A stretch of 43,953 bases of DNA from Gammaproteobacteria bacterium (GTDB lineage Bacteria; Pseudomonadota; Gammaproteobacteria; Magnimaribacterales; TMED112), in the NCBI GenBank assembly GCA_002716745.1, contig PBBW01000005.1, positions 46,890 through 90,842 of the forward strand. Reading direction: 5' to 3'. The position numbers and the translations under genes were made by a program. How positions within the stretch are numbered: position 1 is the first letter of the stretch; the number at the start of each line of letters is the position of its first letter. The notes beneath the pieces were generated by a model. That model was given only the letters and a program-made list of their open reading frames with translations, was not told the DNA's origin and made no database searches. Below are positions 18,282 to 27,476 of the stretch, piece by piece.

Positions 18282-19071
18282 ATGAAAACATCTATGAACA
18301 ATGAAATCTATTTTGTAAATTCATTCACTGATGAAGTTTTTTCAGGCAATCCTGCAGGCGTAGTATTCCATGAAAAAAAAAATAGATATAAATTTGATGC
18401 AAAAAATAGCGGCAGAAAATAACCTATCAGAGACTGCATTTATTGAACTTCCAACAAAGAAAATTCTTTTTTTTACTCCAATCATGGAGGTTGATTTGTG
18501 TGGGCATGCGACTTTAGCTTCAGCATTTATATTCTTTAATTTCATAGATCAGAATTCTAAAGAAATTAATTTTCAATCTAAAAGAGGAGAGCTTAGAGCA
18601 ATAAGAAAAGATGAAAAAATACAGATGGAGCTCCCAAGAGATTTTCCAAAACCATCTGAAGATCTTGATTTAATCCAATCATCAGTTAATTCTGAAGTTC
18701 TTGAGCTTTATAAAGGAGTTGACGATTATTTAGCAGTTGTAGATTCAGAAGATGAGGTTTTAAATTTAGATTTAGATTTTGAAGTTATAAAAACCTTTGA
18801 CTCTAGAGGTTTGATTATTTCATCTATTGGGAGTGATGTTGATTTTGTTTCAAGGTGGTTTGGCCCTCAGACTGGAGTTGATGAAGACCCAGTTACAGGA
18901 TCTGCACATACACTTTTGACCCCTTACTGGGCAAAAAGACTAAATAAAACAAGAATGGAAGCAAGACAACTATCTAAAAGAGGTGGAAATTTATCCTGTG
19001 AGTTAAAAGATAGCTCTGTTCTAATTTCTGGCAAAGCAAAACTTTATCTGAGAGGGGAGTATTTTTCTTAA
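18282..19071 (+). pseudogene. PhzF-family isomerase/epimerase, frameshifted at a 10-A tract (N-part 18282..18422; C-part ORF 18370..19071)
   Basis: Frame 1 gives MKTSMNNEIYFVNSFTDEVFSGNPAGVVFHEKK; frame 2 gives KIDINLMQKIAAENNLSETAFIELPTKK...GVDEDPVTGSAHTLLTPYW. The switch is at A(10), 18373..18382; deleting one A restores one continuous PhzF-like protein. Confidence 0.85.
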
Positions 19072-19156
19072 GATTATTTTTTATGGTTTATAATACGTTC
19101 ACTGGTCCAGTTCTTTAGGTTCAGAATAGGCCCATTTTTTTTAAAAAAAGGAATAA

Positions 19157-19738
19157 ATGAAAAATATTTATATATTAATTTCTTTAGTAATTCTTGGATT
19201 TTTAATTTATGTTTTTAACAAAGGAGAGACGATGCCAAAAGTAAAACTAACTACTTCTGTCGGCGACATAGTTATTGAGCTAGACAGTGAAAATGCACCA
19301 ATATCGACAGAAAACTTTCTGTCCTACGTAGATAGCGGTTTTTATAACGGAACTATATTTCACAGAGTTATATTTAATTTTATGATTCAAGGAGGCGGTC
19401 TCCTTGAAGATATGTCATCTAAAGATCAAAAACTAGAAGCAATATTAAATGAGGCTGATAACGGCTTATTAAATGAAAGAGGAACGATTGCAATGGCTAG
19501 AACATCAAGCCCTCATTCAGCAACGTCTCAATTTTTTATCAATCATGTAGATAATGGTTTTCTGAATTACAGGGGCAATCAAAGTGATCAAGACTGGGGT
19601 TATGCTGTTTTTGGAAAAGTGGTGGAAGGAATAGAGGTAGTTGATAATATTGCTGGTGTGGAGACCTCTGCGTCGCCACCACATCAAGATGTTCCAGTTG
19701 AAGCAGTAGTTCTAGTAAAGGCAGAAAGATTAGACTAG
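19157..19738 (+). CDS. Cyclophilin-type peptidyl-prolyl cis-trans isomerase (long, N-terminally anchored form; second start at 19232)
   Basis: [39 protein letters not shown] motifs; N-terminal TM helix. Confidence 0.93.
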   Translation: MKNIYILISLVILGFLIYVFNKGETMPKVKLTTSVGDIVIELDSENAPISTENFLSYVDSGFYNGTIFHRVIFNFMIQGGGLLEDMSSKDQKLEAILNEADNGLLNERGTIAMARTSSPHSATSQFFINHVDNGFLNYRGNQSDQDWGYAVFGKVVEGIEVVDNIAGVETSASPPHQDVPVEAVVLVKAERLD

Positions 19739-20854
19739 CTAAATACCTATAGCTTTCTCAATTTCTTCTTGAGTTTCATATGGTTTTGAAATTTCCGCCC
19801 AATCAGGTTGGAAATTGTCTTCCATTTCTTGGTAACTAAGTACACCCAGTTTGTCATATTTTGGTTTAACTTTATCTGTAATAAGACCAATTCTCGTGAG
19901 GTTAGGAATGATCTTGGTAAATAACATATTTTTAAAATGCTCGCCCTGTTGAGAATTTGCAGTAATTCTTGTTGCTTCTTCTTTTGAAATGTCTAGGAAC
20001 CTTGAAATTACATCACCTGTAATTAATCTATCTCTCATTACAACACACGCCTCAAATGCAAATTGTGCTCTATCTTCAATTTCAGCTTTCGTTAAAGTCT
20101 TGAGATAGTCTTCCAAATAATTTACTCCAAATGTTACATGTCTTGCTTCATCTCTAATTACATAATGTAATAGCTGTTTCAATAGACCATCATTTAAAAT
20201 AATTTTCATATTATTGAATGCTGCTAATGCAAGTCCCTCAATTATGATTTGCATTCCAATAAATTTTAGATCCCATCTTTCATCAGTCAAAATTTTATCT
20301 AACAAGGATTTCAATCCATCTGTAGCAGGATATTGGAATCCTATTTTTTCTTTTAAGTATTTATTGAAGCCCTCTACGTGTCTTGCTTCATCAAAAGTTT
20401 GAGAGGCTGCATAAAGTTTTGCATTAAATGTAGGTGCACATGATACAAGTTGAGAGGCCACTAACAAAGCGCCTTGCTCTCCATGCAAAAATTGACTCAA
20501 CTGCCATGAAACTCTATGTCTATCCATTTCTATCCTAGTCTCTGGAGATAAATCGGAAAACCCTGGAAGTTTTTCTTCTGGAAATTGAAAAATCTCAGGA
20601 TTTACCAGTGGTTTATCTTTTGGATATTGTTGCTTCCAATCTAAATCAAATTCAACATTCCAATTGAGTTTCTTTCCAAGCTCATAGAGTTTTTTGATTC
20701 GATCCTCAACAACCACATAATCCCAATTGTAGGATCCTGTTAAGGGGCTTTTGAAAATCTCATTAACACATTCAACTGCATCTTGGTCTTTGGGGTTAAT
20801 TTCAGGATATGAAGTAACCTTTTGTGGTTGATTTTGAACAATTTTATTTTTCAT
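19739..20854 (-). CDS. Ferritin-like/R2-like diiron protein (possible oxygenase)
   Basis: Two DEARHV motifs (FDEARHVEGF and RDEARHVTFGV) plus helices with GEQGALLVAS and IIEGLALAAFN, the E/ExxH/E/ExxH ligand pattern. Confidence 0.75.
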   Translation of the reverse strand: MKNKIVQNQPQKVTSYPEINPKDQDAVECVNEIFKSPLTGSYNWDYVVVEDRIKKLYELGKKLNWNVEFDLDWKQQYPKDKPLVNPEIFQFPEEKLPGFSDLSPETRIEMDRHRVSWQLSQFLHGEQGALLVASQLVSCAPTFNAKLYAASQTFDEARHVEGFNKYLKEKIGFQYPATDGLKSLLDKILTDERWDLKFIGMQIIIEGLALAAFNNMKIILNDGLLKQLLHYVIRDEARHVTFGVNYLEDYLKTLTKAEIEDRAQFAFEACVVMRDRLITGDVISRFLDISKEEATRITANSQQGEHFKNMLFTKIIPNLTRIGLITDKVKPKYDKLGVLSYQEMEDNFQPDWAEISKPYETQEEIEKAIGI

Positions 20855-20901
20855 AATGTTTGCTGTTTAATGATATATTATAATGCCTATTTTTTGTAAT
20901 T

Positions 20902-21654
20902 ATGCCAAATAGATTAAAAAATAAGACAGCCTTTATAACTGGTGGAGCCCAAGGTTTCGGAAAAGGTATTGCATCTAAGTTTAAAGAGGAGGGGGCAAAA
21001 GTAATTATTTCAGACATCAATAAAGCCCTTGGAGAAGAGACTGCTAAAGATTTGGGAGTTTCATTTTTAGAGCATGATGTTGGTGATCCAACACAATGGG
21101 AAAAAGCAATTAGTGAAATTAAAAGAAAAGAAGGAAAGCTTAACATTCTTGTTAATAACGCTGGCATTGGTTATTTGGGTAATGTTGAGCAGACCAGTGT
21201 AGAGGACTGGGATAGAGTCCACAAAGTTGATTTAGATTCAGTATTTTATGGATGCAAATTCGCATTACCGCTTTTACGAGAATCTGGTAATGGTTCTATA
21301 GTAAATATCTCCTCAATTTCAGGAATTATCGCAGGACACAATTTTAGTGCATATAACAGTGCAAAAGCAGGAGTTAGACATCTTACAAAATCTGTAGCAC
21401 TACATTGTGCAAGAACTACTGACCTCGTTAGATGTAATAGCTTGCATCCTGTTTTCGCAAGAACAGAAATTCTTGAGGCATTGCTCAGTGATACGTCATC
21501 AGGCATGTTGGAGAAGTTAGAAAAACAAATCCCTGTAAGAAAGCTCGCAGAGATTGAGGATATTGCTAATGCAGTTCTGTTCCTATCATCAGATGAATCA
21601 AAAATGATAACTGGTACTGAACTAGTTATTGATGGTGGGCTATCAGCACAATAA
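20902..21654 (+). CDS. Short-chain dehydrogenase/reductase
   Basis: TGGAQGFGKGIA, NNAGIGYLG, SAYNSAKAGVRHLTKS, C-terminal TGTELVIDGGLSAQ. Confidence 0.95.
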   Translation: MPNRLKNKTAFITGGAQGFGKGIASKFKEEGAKVIISDINKALGEETAKDLGVSFLEHDVGDPTQWEKAISEIKRKEGKLNILVNNAGIGYLGNVEQTSVEDWDRVHKVDLDSVFYGCKFALPLLRESGNGSIVNISSISGIIAGHNFSAYNSAKAGVRHLTKSVALHCARTTDLVRCNSLHPVFARTEILEALLSDTSSGMLEKLEKQIPVRKLAEIEDIANAVLFLSSDESKMITGTELVIDGGLSAQ

Positions 21655-21656
21655 TA

Positions 21657-22547
21657 ATGGATCCCAAAAAACTAAGTCAATCTGAAAATTCATTTGAAAG
21701 CGTAATTGATAGGCTGTCTCTCGAGCAACTAGATACTTACTTATTCAGATATAAAGGAAAAAATGCAGGTATTGTAAGAATTTTTGGGGGCCAAGTAATA
21801 GCCCAAGCTTACATTGCAGCAAATTCGACTGTAAGTGAAGAAATGTATCTCCACTCATTGCATGCATATTTTTTGCGCCCAGGAATTATCAAGCAACCTG
21901 TTCTCTTTACAGTAGATCCTGTAAGAGACGGAAAAAGCTTTTTTACTCGTACAGTAAAAGCAATCCAAAATAATGAAATTATTTTTATAATGACCGCTTC
22001 TTTTCAAAAGGAAGAAGATGGCTTAACTCACAGCATTGAAATGCCAAAAGTTCCAGACCCAGACCAGCTTAAAGATGAGATTCAAATGAGAGAAGAAAAT
22101 ATTGAAATTATCCCAAAGGAATTAAGAAAATTTTTTCTAAAGAAAAGGGAATATACACTCAAATGTGTGGAATGGAATGATGTCTTTGACCCAAAACCTA
22201 TGCCACCTGTGCGAAATGTTTGGCTGAAGCCAAATGGCGATATTCCTAATAAAGCGTTTTTACATCATGCATTCCTAGCCTATGTTTCTGACTCTGGTCT
22301 TCTGGCCCCATGTTTATATCCTCATGGGATGAGCTATATGTCCCCAGACTTAATGATGGCAAGTCTTGACCATGCAATGTGGTTCCATAAAAGAGACTTT
22401 CTTTGGAATGATTGGATTCTTTACTCTACAGACAGCCCATATACCGGTGGCTCAAGAGGTCTAGGAAGAGGTACATTTTTTACCAGACAAGGCGAGGTTA
22501 TAGCTTCAGTTACGCAAGAGGGATTATTTAGAGTTAAGAAAACGTAA
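21657..22547 (+). CDS. tesB: Acyl-CoA thioesterase II
   Basis: RIFGGQVIAQAYIAA, LHSLHAYFLRPG, SLDHAMWFHKRDFLWNDWILY. Confidence 0.92.
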   Translation: MDPKKLSQSENSFESVIDRLSLEQLDTYLFRYKGKNAGIVRIFGGQVIAQAYIAANSTVSEEMYLHSLHAYFLRPGIIKQPVLFTVDPVRDGKSFFTRTVKAIQNNEIIFIMTASFQKEEDGLTHSIEMPKVPDPDQLKDEIQMREENIEIIPKELRKFFLKKREYTLKCVEWNDVFDPKPMPPVRNVWLKPNGDIPNKAFLHHAFLAYVSDSGLLAPCLYPHGMSYMSPDLMMASLDHAMWFHKRDFLWNDWILYSTDSPYTGGSRGLGRGTFFTRQGEVIASVTQEGLFRVKKT

Positions 22548-23543
22548 CTTATTTAGAAAAACGCTTACTTTGTCTGGATTAATATCTGGAGTTAATCCTG
22601 ATCCTAAATTACAAACATAATTGTATTTCTGGGAGTATTTTTCAAAAATTTCTTCAGCCAATGACTCTAAATAGTTATCGTTTTCATGGAAAATATTTGG
22701 ATCAAGATTACCTTGAATAGCAATTTCTTCATTAATGTATTCTCCAATATTTTCGTTTACATTAAGGTTAAAAATTTTTGCACTAGTCTCTTTAGTAAAT
22801 GGTTTAATCTTCAATCCTCTTGCATACAGTATTACAGGAATAGAATCATGAAGGGAGTTAATAATTTTATCTACATACTGCAATGAAAACTCGTGATAGT
22901 CATTTTCAACTATACCTCCCCAAGAATCAAAAATTTGTAGACAATCAGCGCCAGACTGAGCCTGATTTCTTAAATATTCTACTGTTATCTCGGTAATTAT
23001 ATTTAGTTTTTCATGAGTGCTTTCGCTATTGTTTCTTACATAATCTTGGATTTGATTAAAGTTTTTTGGTGATTTGCCGTAATACATATATGTGAAGATT
23101 GTCCAAGGGCTCCCACAAAAACCAATAAGCGGAACATCGACCTTACTTTTAATAAGTTTAGTAGCCTCATATACGTAGCTTAACTGATCATCAGAATTAA
23201 ATTTTAATTTCATATCTGGAGAATTTCTAAAGCTATCAGAAAATACTGGACCCTTTCCGGAGATAAATTGAATTTTAGACCCTAGAGCTTCAGGCACAGT
23301 CAGAATGTCAGAAAAAGTAATTGCAGCATCTAAAGGAAACTTTCTAAGTGGTTGCAGGGTAAGCTCACAACATACCTCTGGTTTTTTAATCATGTCAAAA
23401 AAATCAGTGTATTTTGATCTTATACTTCGGTATTCAGGCATATACCTTCCAGCTTGCCTCAAAAACCATACAGGAACATATCCTTTCTGATTCTTTCTAT
23501 TTAATGCGTCTAAAAAAATTCTATTTTTCAAAATCTTTTGCAA
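22524..23543 (-). CDS. hemE: Uroporphyrinogen decarboxylase (TTG start predicted)
   Basis: PVWFLRQAGRYMPEYR, FSDILTVPEALG, GFCGSPWTIFTYM, QIFDSWGG, GNLDPNIF. Confidence 0.96.
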   Translation of the reverse strand: MQKILKNRIFLDALNRKNQKGYVPVWFLRQAGRYMPEYRSIRSKYTDFFDMIKKPEVCCELTLQPLRKFPLDAAITFSDILTVPEALGSKIQFISGKGPVFSDSFRNSPDMKLKFNSDDQLSYVYEATKLIKSKVDVPLIGFCGSPWTIFTYMYYGKSPKNFNQIQDYVRNNSESTHEKLNIITEITVEYLRNQAQSGADCLQIFDSWGGIVENDYHEFSLQYVDKIINSLHDSIPVILYARGLKIKPFTKETSAKIFNLNVNENIGEYINEEIAIQGNLDPNIFHENDNYLESLAEEIFEKYSQKYNYVCNLGSGLTPDINPDKVSVFLNKLRFLNSK

Positions 23544-24597
23544 ATGTATTTAAAAAATTTAAAAGTTTGTTTGTATCTGTTTCTTCGTAAATTACAGGTT
23601 CCCCAAATCCATTAAGTAAAATTAATGAAATACTTTGATTTGATGAATTCTTCTTGTCAGATTTCATAAAGTTATAAATTTTATTTGGATCTAATTCTAT
23701 TTTAGAGAAATCATAGTTAATTGATCTCAAAAGATTAGAAGATTTATTAAAATCATTTTTACTCAATAATTCTTGGTCATATGAATATTGAAGAGCCATT
23801 AACATTCCAATCGCAACTGCATGACCATGGAGTATTGAGTTTTCTACATTTGCAGATTCAATTCCATGCCCAAAAGTATGACCAAAGTTTAAAAATTTTC
23901 TTTTACCAGCTTCAAGGAAGTCTTCGTTAACAATATCTTTTTTAATGTTTATTGATCTATTTATGATTTCCTCAAGAGATTTTGTATTTCTTTGATTAAT
24001 TGCCTCAATATTTTCATAGATATAATCAGTTTCAGCCTCAGATGTAATAAGAGCATGTTTAATAATTTCTGAGACCCCAGTGAGATACTGTTGTTTATCT
24101 TGCGACATCAGGAATTCAGTACAAATTACAATTTCATTAGGATTATAAAACGACCCAATTAAATTTTTTACTTCTAGAAAGTTAATAGCAGTCTTTCCTC
24201 CTATACATGCATCAACTTGAGATAGAAGTGAAGTCGGAATTAAACAAAGTTTTATACCTCTCTTAAACGTTGACGCAATAAAGCCTACTAAATCTGTCGT
24301 AGCTCCACCACCAATTGCAACAACAGTGTCATTACGTTGAACATTAATTTCATGTAAAAACTCGTAACATTGTTGTAGCTTAGCGAAACCTTTATCTCTT
24401 TCAGGATCCTCCAAAACAAAAATTTCTAATTCAAGCTTTCCTAGGACATTGGAAATTACATTGTTGCTTTCAAGGACCGCCTTATCAATAAATACAACTT
24501 TAGGTTGAATGTTTTCAAGGTATTGCAAAACACTTTCAATACTCACCAATGAATTAACAGTTACTTCTGAACTTTTCTGACTTATTTTAAAATTCAT
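23521..24597 (-). CDS. aroB: 3-dehydroquinate synthase
   Basis: AIGGGATTDLVGFIASTFKRGI, IPTSLLSQVDACIGGKTAIN, FGHTFGHGIE. Confidence 0.96.
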   Translation of the reverse strand: MNFKISQKSSEVTVNSLVSIESVLQYLENIQPKVVFIDKAVLESNNVISNVLGKLELEIFVLEDPERDKGFAKLQQCYEFLHEINVQRNDTVVAIGGGATTDLVGFIASTFKRGIKLCLIPTSLLSQVDACIGGKTAINFLEVKNLIGSFYNPNEIVICTEFLMSQDKQQYLTGVSEIIKHALITSEAETDYIYENIEAINQRNTKSLEEIINRSINIKKDIVNEDFLEAGKRKFLNFGHTFGHGIESANVENSILHGHAVAIGMLMALQYSYDQELLSKNDFNKSSNLLRSINYDFSKIELDPNKIYNFMKSDKKNSSNQSISLILLNGFGEPVIYEETDTNKLLNFLNTFAKDFEK

Positions 24598-25090
24598 AAT
24601 ATTCCATAATTTTTTTCACAGTTTCCCTAATATCTGTGTTTGAAGTATCAAGTGTTAAATTTGAAATGGAAGAATAAATTTTTCTTCTTTCATTGTAAAG
24701 CTGCTCAAATTCTTTGTAATTTAGATTTTTCAATAAAGGCCTGTCATCCTTACGTTTCGATGCCCTTTGAAATAATATATCAGGATAGGCATCTAAAAAA
24801 ATTACCTCATTCCCCAAAAAATGGTTTTTACAACCTGAGTTGAGTGGAGCCCCACCTCCAGTAGATATAACTTTTTCATTATCGATGGCTATTATTTCTG
24901 AGAAACATTCAGCCTCTATTTTTCGAAAATACTCTTCGCCATTATCCTCAAAAATTTTTGGAATTTTCGAATTATGTCTTTTTTCAATCCAATGATCTAA
25001 ATCGTAAAAATCTTTTGATATTTTCCCTGCGAGCCTATTTCCCACTAAAGATTTTCCAGCCCCCATCATTCCAATTAAAATTATGTTCAT
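24587..25090 (-). CDS. aroK: Shikimate kinase
   Basis: IILIGMMGAGKSLVGNRLA Walker A, DLDHWIE, STGGGAPL, DDRPLL. Confidence 0.95.
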   Translation of the reverse strand: MNIILIGMMGAGKSLVGNRLAGKISKDFYDLDHWIEKRHNSKIPKIFEDNGEEYFRKIEAECFSEIIAIDNEKVISTGGGAPLNSGCKNHFLGNEVIFLDAYPDILFQRASKRKDDRPLLKNLNYKEFEQLYNERRKIYSSISNLTLDTSNTDIRETVKKIMEYYEF

Positions 25091-25131
25091 AATGTAAAAT
25101 GTAATTTAAATTGAATAATAATATATATCTA

Positions 25132-27474
25132 ATGATTTTGAGACCATTACTGATTCTACTTCAGATATTTTTTATATTGATAGGGGCCCTTTATCTGTCA
25201 TTCTCGAGAGACTTGCCATCTGTTGAGACAATTACAGAGATAAAACTAACAAATCCAATGCGCATCTATACAAAAGATGAAAAACTTATTGGATTATTTG
25301 GTTCAGAAAAAAGGAAGATAATCTCTTACGATGAAATCCCAGAGACTTTAAAACATGCAATCATATCTGCAGAGGATGCAGGCTTTTTTAATCACTCTGG
25401 TGTCAAATTTACAAGTTTACTAAGAGCTGCTTACGGCCAATTAACTGGGCGATCATTAGGTGGTGGAGGGACAATAACAATGCAAGTTGTTCGTAATTAT
25501 GTTCTTTCATTTGAAAGGACATATGAAAGGAAAATAAGAGAAATAATCCTTGCATTCAAATTAGAAGATAGCTTTTCGAAAGAAAAAATATTTGAGCTCT
25601 ATTTCAATAAGGCTTACTTAGGGAACAGAAATTATGGTTTTGCAGCGGCATATCAATTTTATTTTGGGGGAGATTTTTCAAACGCAACAAATTCAGAATC
25701 TGCATTATTAGCAGCTATACTTCAGCGTCCATCAAAAACTAATCCTATAAATGATCCTGTAGCTACAAAAGCAAGAAGAGACTTAATTTTAAATCTCATG
25801 TATCAAAATGGCCACATTACACAAAAAGAGCTTGTTACCTCAAAAAAAGAAGATGTGACCACGAAAAGTTTTGGTCCTCAGATTGATATCGAGGCAAAAT
25901 ATATATCCGAATCAATTAGAGAGGAACTAATCAAAAAATTTGGTGTGTCTGCGTATGAAGATGGTTTTAATGTTTTTACAACAATAGATTCAAAAAAACA
26001 GAAGAATGCGGTTAAGTCATTAAGAGAAAATCTTTATAAGTACCAAAGAAGAGCAGGTTGGGAAGAAGAAGCAGTTATCAAGGATCTAAATTTCAATGTC
26101 TTAAAAATGCTCTATTTGCCTAATCGTTTATTTTTGCTTCCAAAACAAATTAACTTTGAAAAAGTCTCAGAAATGAACCTTAGTAAAATAAGCCAAATTC
26201 TTTCAGAAGTTCCACAGTTTAATAACTCTTCAAATGCAATTGTAATTAATATTGAGGATGATTTAATCCATGTTTTAGATCAAGATTTAAATATGTTCCA
26301 AATTGAATGGAATGCAGAAGAATTTTCATCAAACGGTTTTCAATCCTTCTTTGATTTTCTTGAAGAGGGCAGCCTTATCAACTTCAAAGAGGAATTAGAG
26401 AGTTATAGTATTGTTCAAATACCCGAAGCAGAGGCTGCATTTGTTGCAATGAGTTCTGAAAGCGGTGAAGTTCAAGCATATATTGGGGGATTTGATTTTA
26501 AACGTTCGAAGTTTGATCGAGCGAAAAAATCTCAACTTATGGTTGGATCAAGTATTAAACCTTTTATATATGCATGCGCTTTTGAAAACGGCTTAAATCC
26601 CTCATCGGTATTTCTAGATGGTCCAATAACATTACAAGATGAGCTGCTTGAGGATATTTGGAGACCAAAAAATAATTCAGGTGACTTTTTAGGGCCTGTT
26701 CGTTTAAGAGAGTCTTTAATTGATTCTTTAAACTTAGTATCAATTAAATTGGTTAGATATTTGGGATTAGATAAGACCTTAGAATGTTTAAGAAAATACA
26801 GTTTTGGTGAATCTTTATTACCAGAAAATCTCTCAGTAGCACTAGGAACAGGCACTACAAATCCATTAGATTTTGTTGAGAATTATTCCATATTCACTAA
26901 CAAAGGGAATCTTATTGAATCCCATATTATTGATAGAGTTGAGGATATTAATGGAAATATTGTCTATGATCCAAATCATAAATATACAAGTGGAAAAATC
27001 CCCTTAGTCAAAAAAGTTTTGGATGAAAGGGTTGCATTTATGCTTGCCGATATTTTAAAAGATACTCTTTACAGAACTTCAGTTGCAAAATCTTTTGATC
27101 TACCGTTAGAAAATCTTGGAGGAAAGTCTGGAACAACAAATAATTCTACTAGCACGTGGTATGCAGGTTTTGCTGGAGATATGATAATTGCAGTATGGGT
27201 TGGTAAAGATAATTTCAGTTCATTAGGGGATGAAGAGTTTGGTGGAACCATTGCTTTGCCAATCTGGTTGGATTTTTTATCTCACTCCAAAGATAGCATC
27301 GTAGACAAGCCCTTGATCCTACCTGAGGGAGTTTCAGTAGTGAGGGTGAACAAAAAAACTGGCAACATCTCAAATACATTTGATGATAGTGTTTTTGAGT
27401 TTTTCTTGGAGGAGAATTTAGAGCAATTACTTGAGGAAGCTTACAAAACCGATTTCTTAAATGTATTTGATTAA
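25132..27474 (+). CDS. mrcA: Penicillin-binding protein 1A (bifunctional transglycosylase/transpeptidase)
   Basis: EDAGFFNHSGV, GGGTITMQVVRNYVLS, KAYLGNRNYGFAAA, transpeptidase GSSIKPF, SLN, GKSGTTNNS; ATG 25132 preferred over TTG 25111. Confidence 0.93.
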   Translation: MILRPLLILLQIFFILIGALYLSFSRDLPSVETITEIKLTNPMRIYTKDEKLIGLFGSEKRKIISYDEIPETLKHAIISAEDAGFFNHSGVKFTSLLRAAYGQLTGRSLGGGGTITMQVVRNYVLSFERTYERKIREIILAFKLEDSFSKEKIFELYFNKAYLGNRNYGFAAAYQFYFGGDFSNATNSESALLAAILQRPSKTNPINDPVATKARRDLILNLMYQNGHITQKELVTSKKEDVTTKSFGPQIDIEAKYISESIREELIKKFGVSAYEDGFNVFTTIDSKKQKNAVKSLRENLYKYQRRAGWEEEAVIKDLNFNVLKMLYLPNRLFLLPKQINFEKVSEMNLSKISQILSEVPQFNNSSNAIVINIEDDLIHVLDQDLNMFQIEWNAEEFSSNGFQSFFDFLEEGSLINFKEELESYSIVQIPEAEAAFVAMSSESGEVQAYIGGFDFKRSKFDRAKKSQLMVGSSIKPFIYACAFENGLNPSSVFLDGPITLQDELLEDIWRPKNNSGDFLGPVRLRESLIDSLNLVSIKLVRYLGLDKTLECLRKYSFGESLLPENLSVALGTGTTNPLDFVENYSIFTNKGNLIESHIIDRVEDINGNIVYDPNHKYTSGKIPLVKKVLDERVAFMLADILKDTLYRTSVAKSFDLPLENLGGKSGTTNNSTSTWYAGFAGDMIIAVWVGKDNFSSLGDEEFGGTIALPIWLDFLSHSKDSIVDKPLILPEGVSVVRVNKKTGNISNTFDDSVFEFFLEENLEQLLEEAYKTDFLNVFD

Positions 27475-27476
27475 AT

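Noticed and set aside
19080-19150. Possible terminator between phzF and the cyclophilin (TGGTCC...GGCCCATTTTTTTT)
   Set aside because: The stem has a mismatch and a long loop; too weak to call as a terminator by eye.
20844-21167. Antisense 107-aa ORF spanning the divergent gap into the SDR gene
   Set aside because: Antisense to conserved SDR Rossmann motifs; no SD or family resemblance.
26532-26855. Antisense 107-aa ORF
   Set aside because: Inside the PBP1A transpeptidase domain; no independent support.
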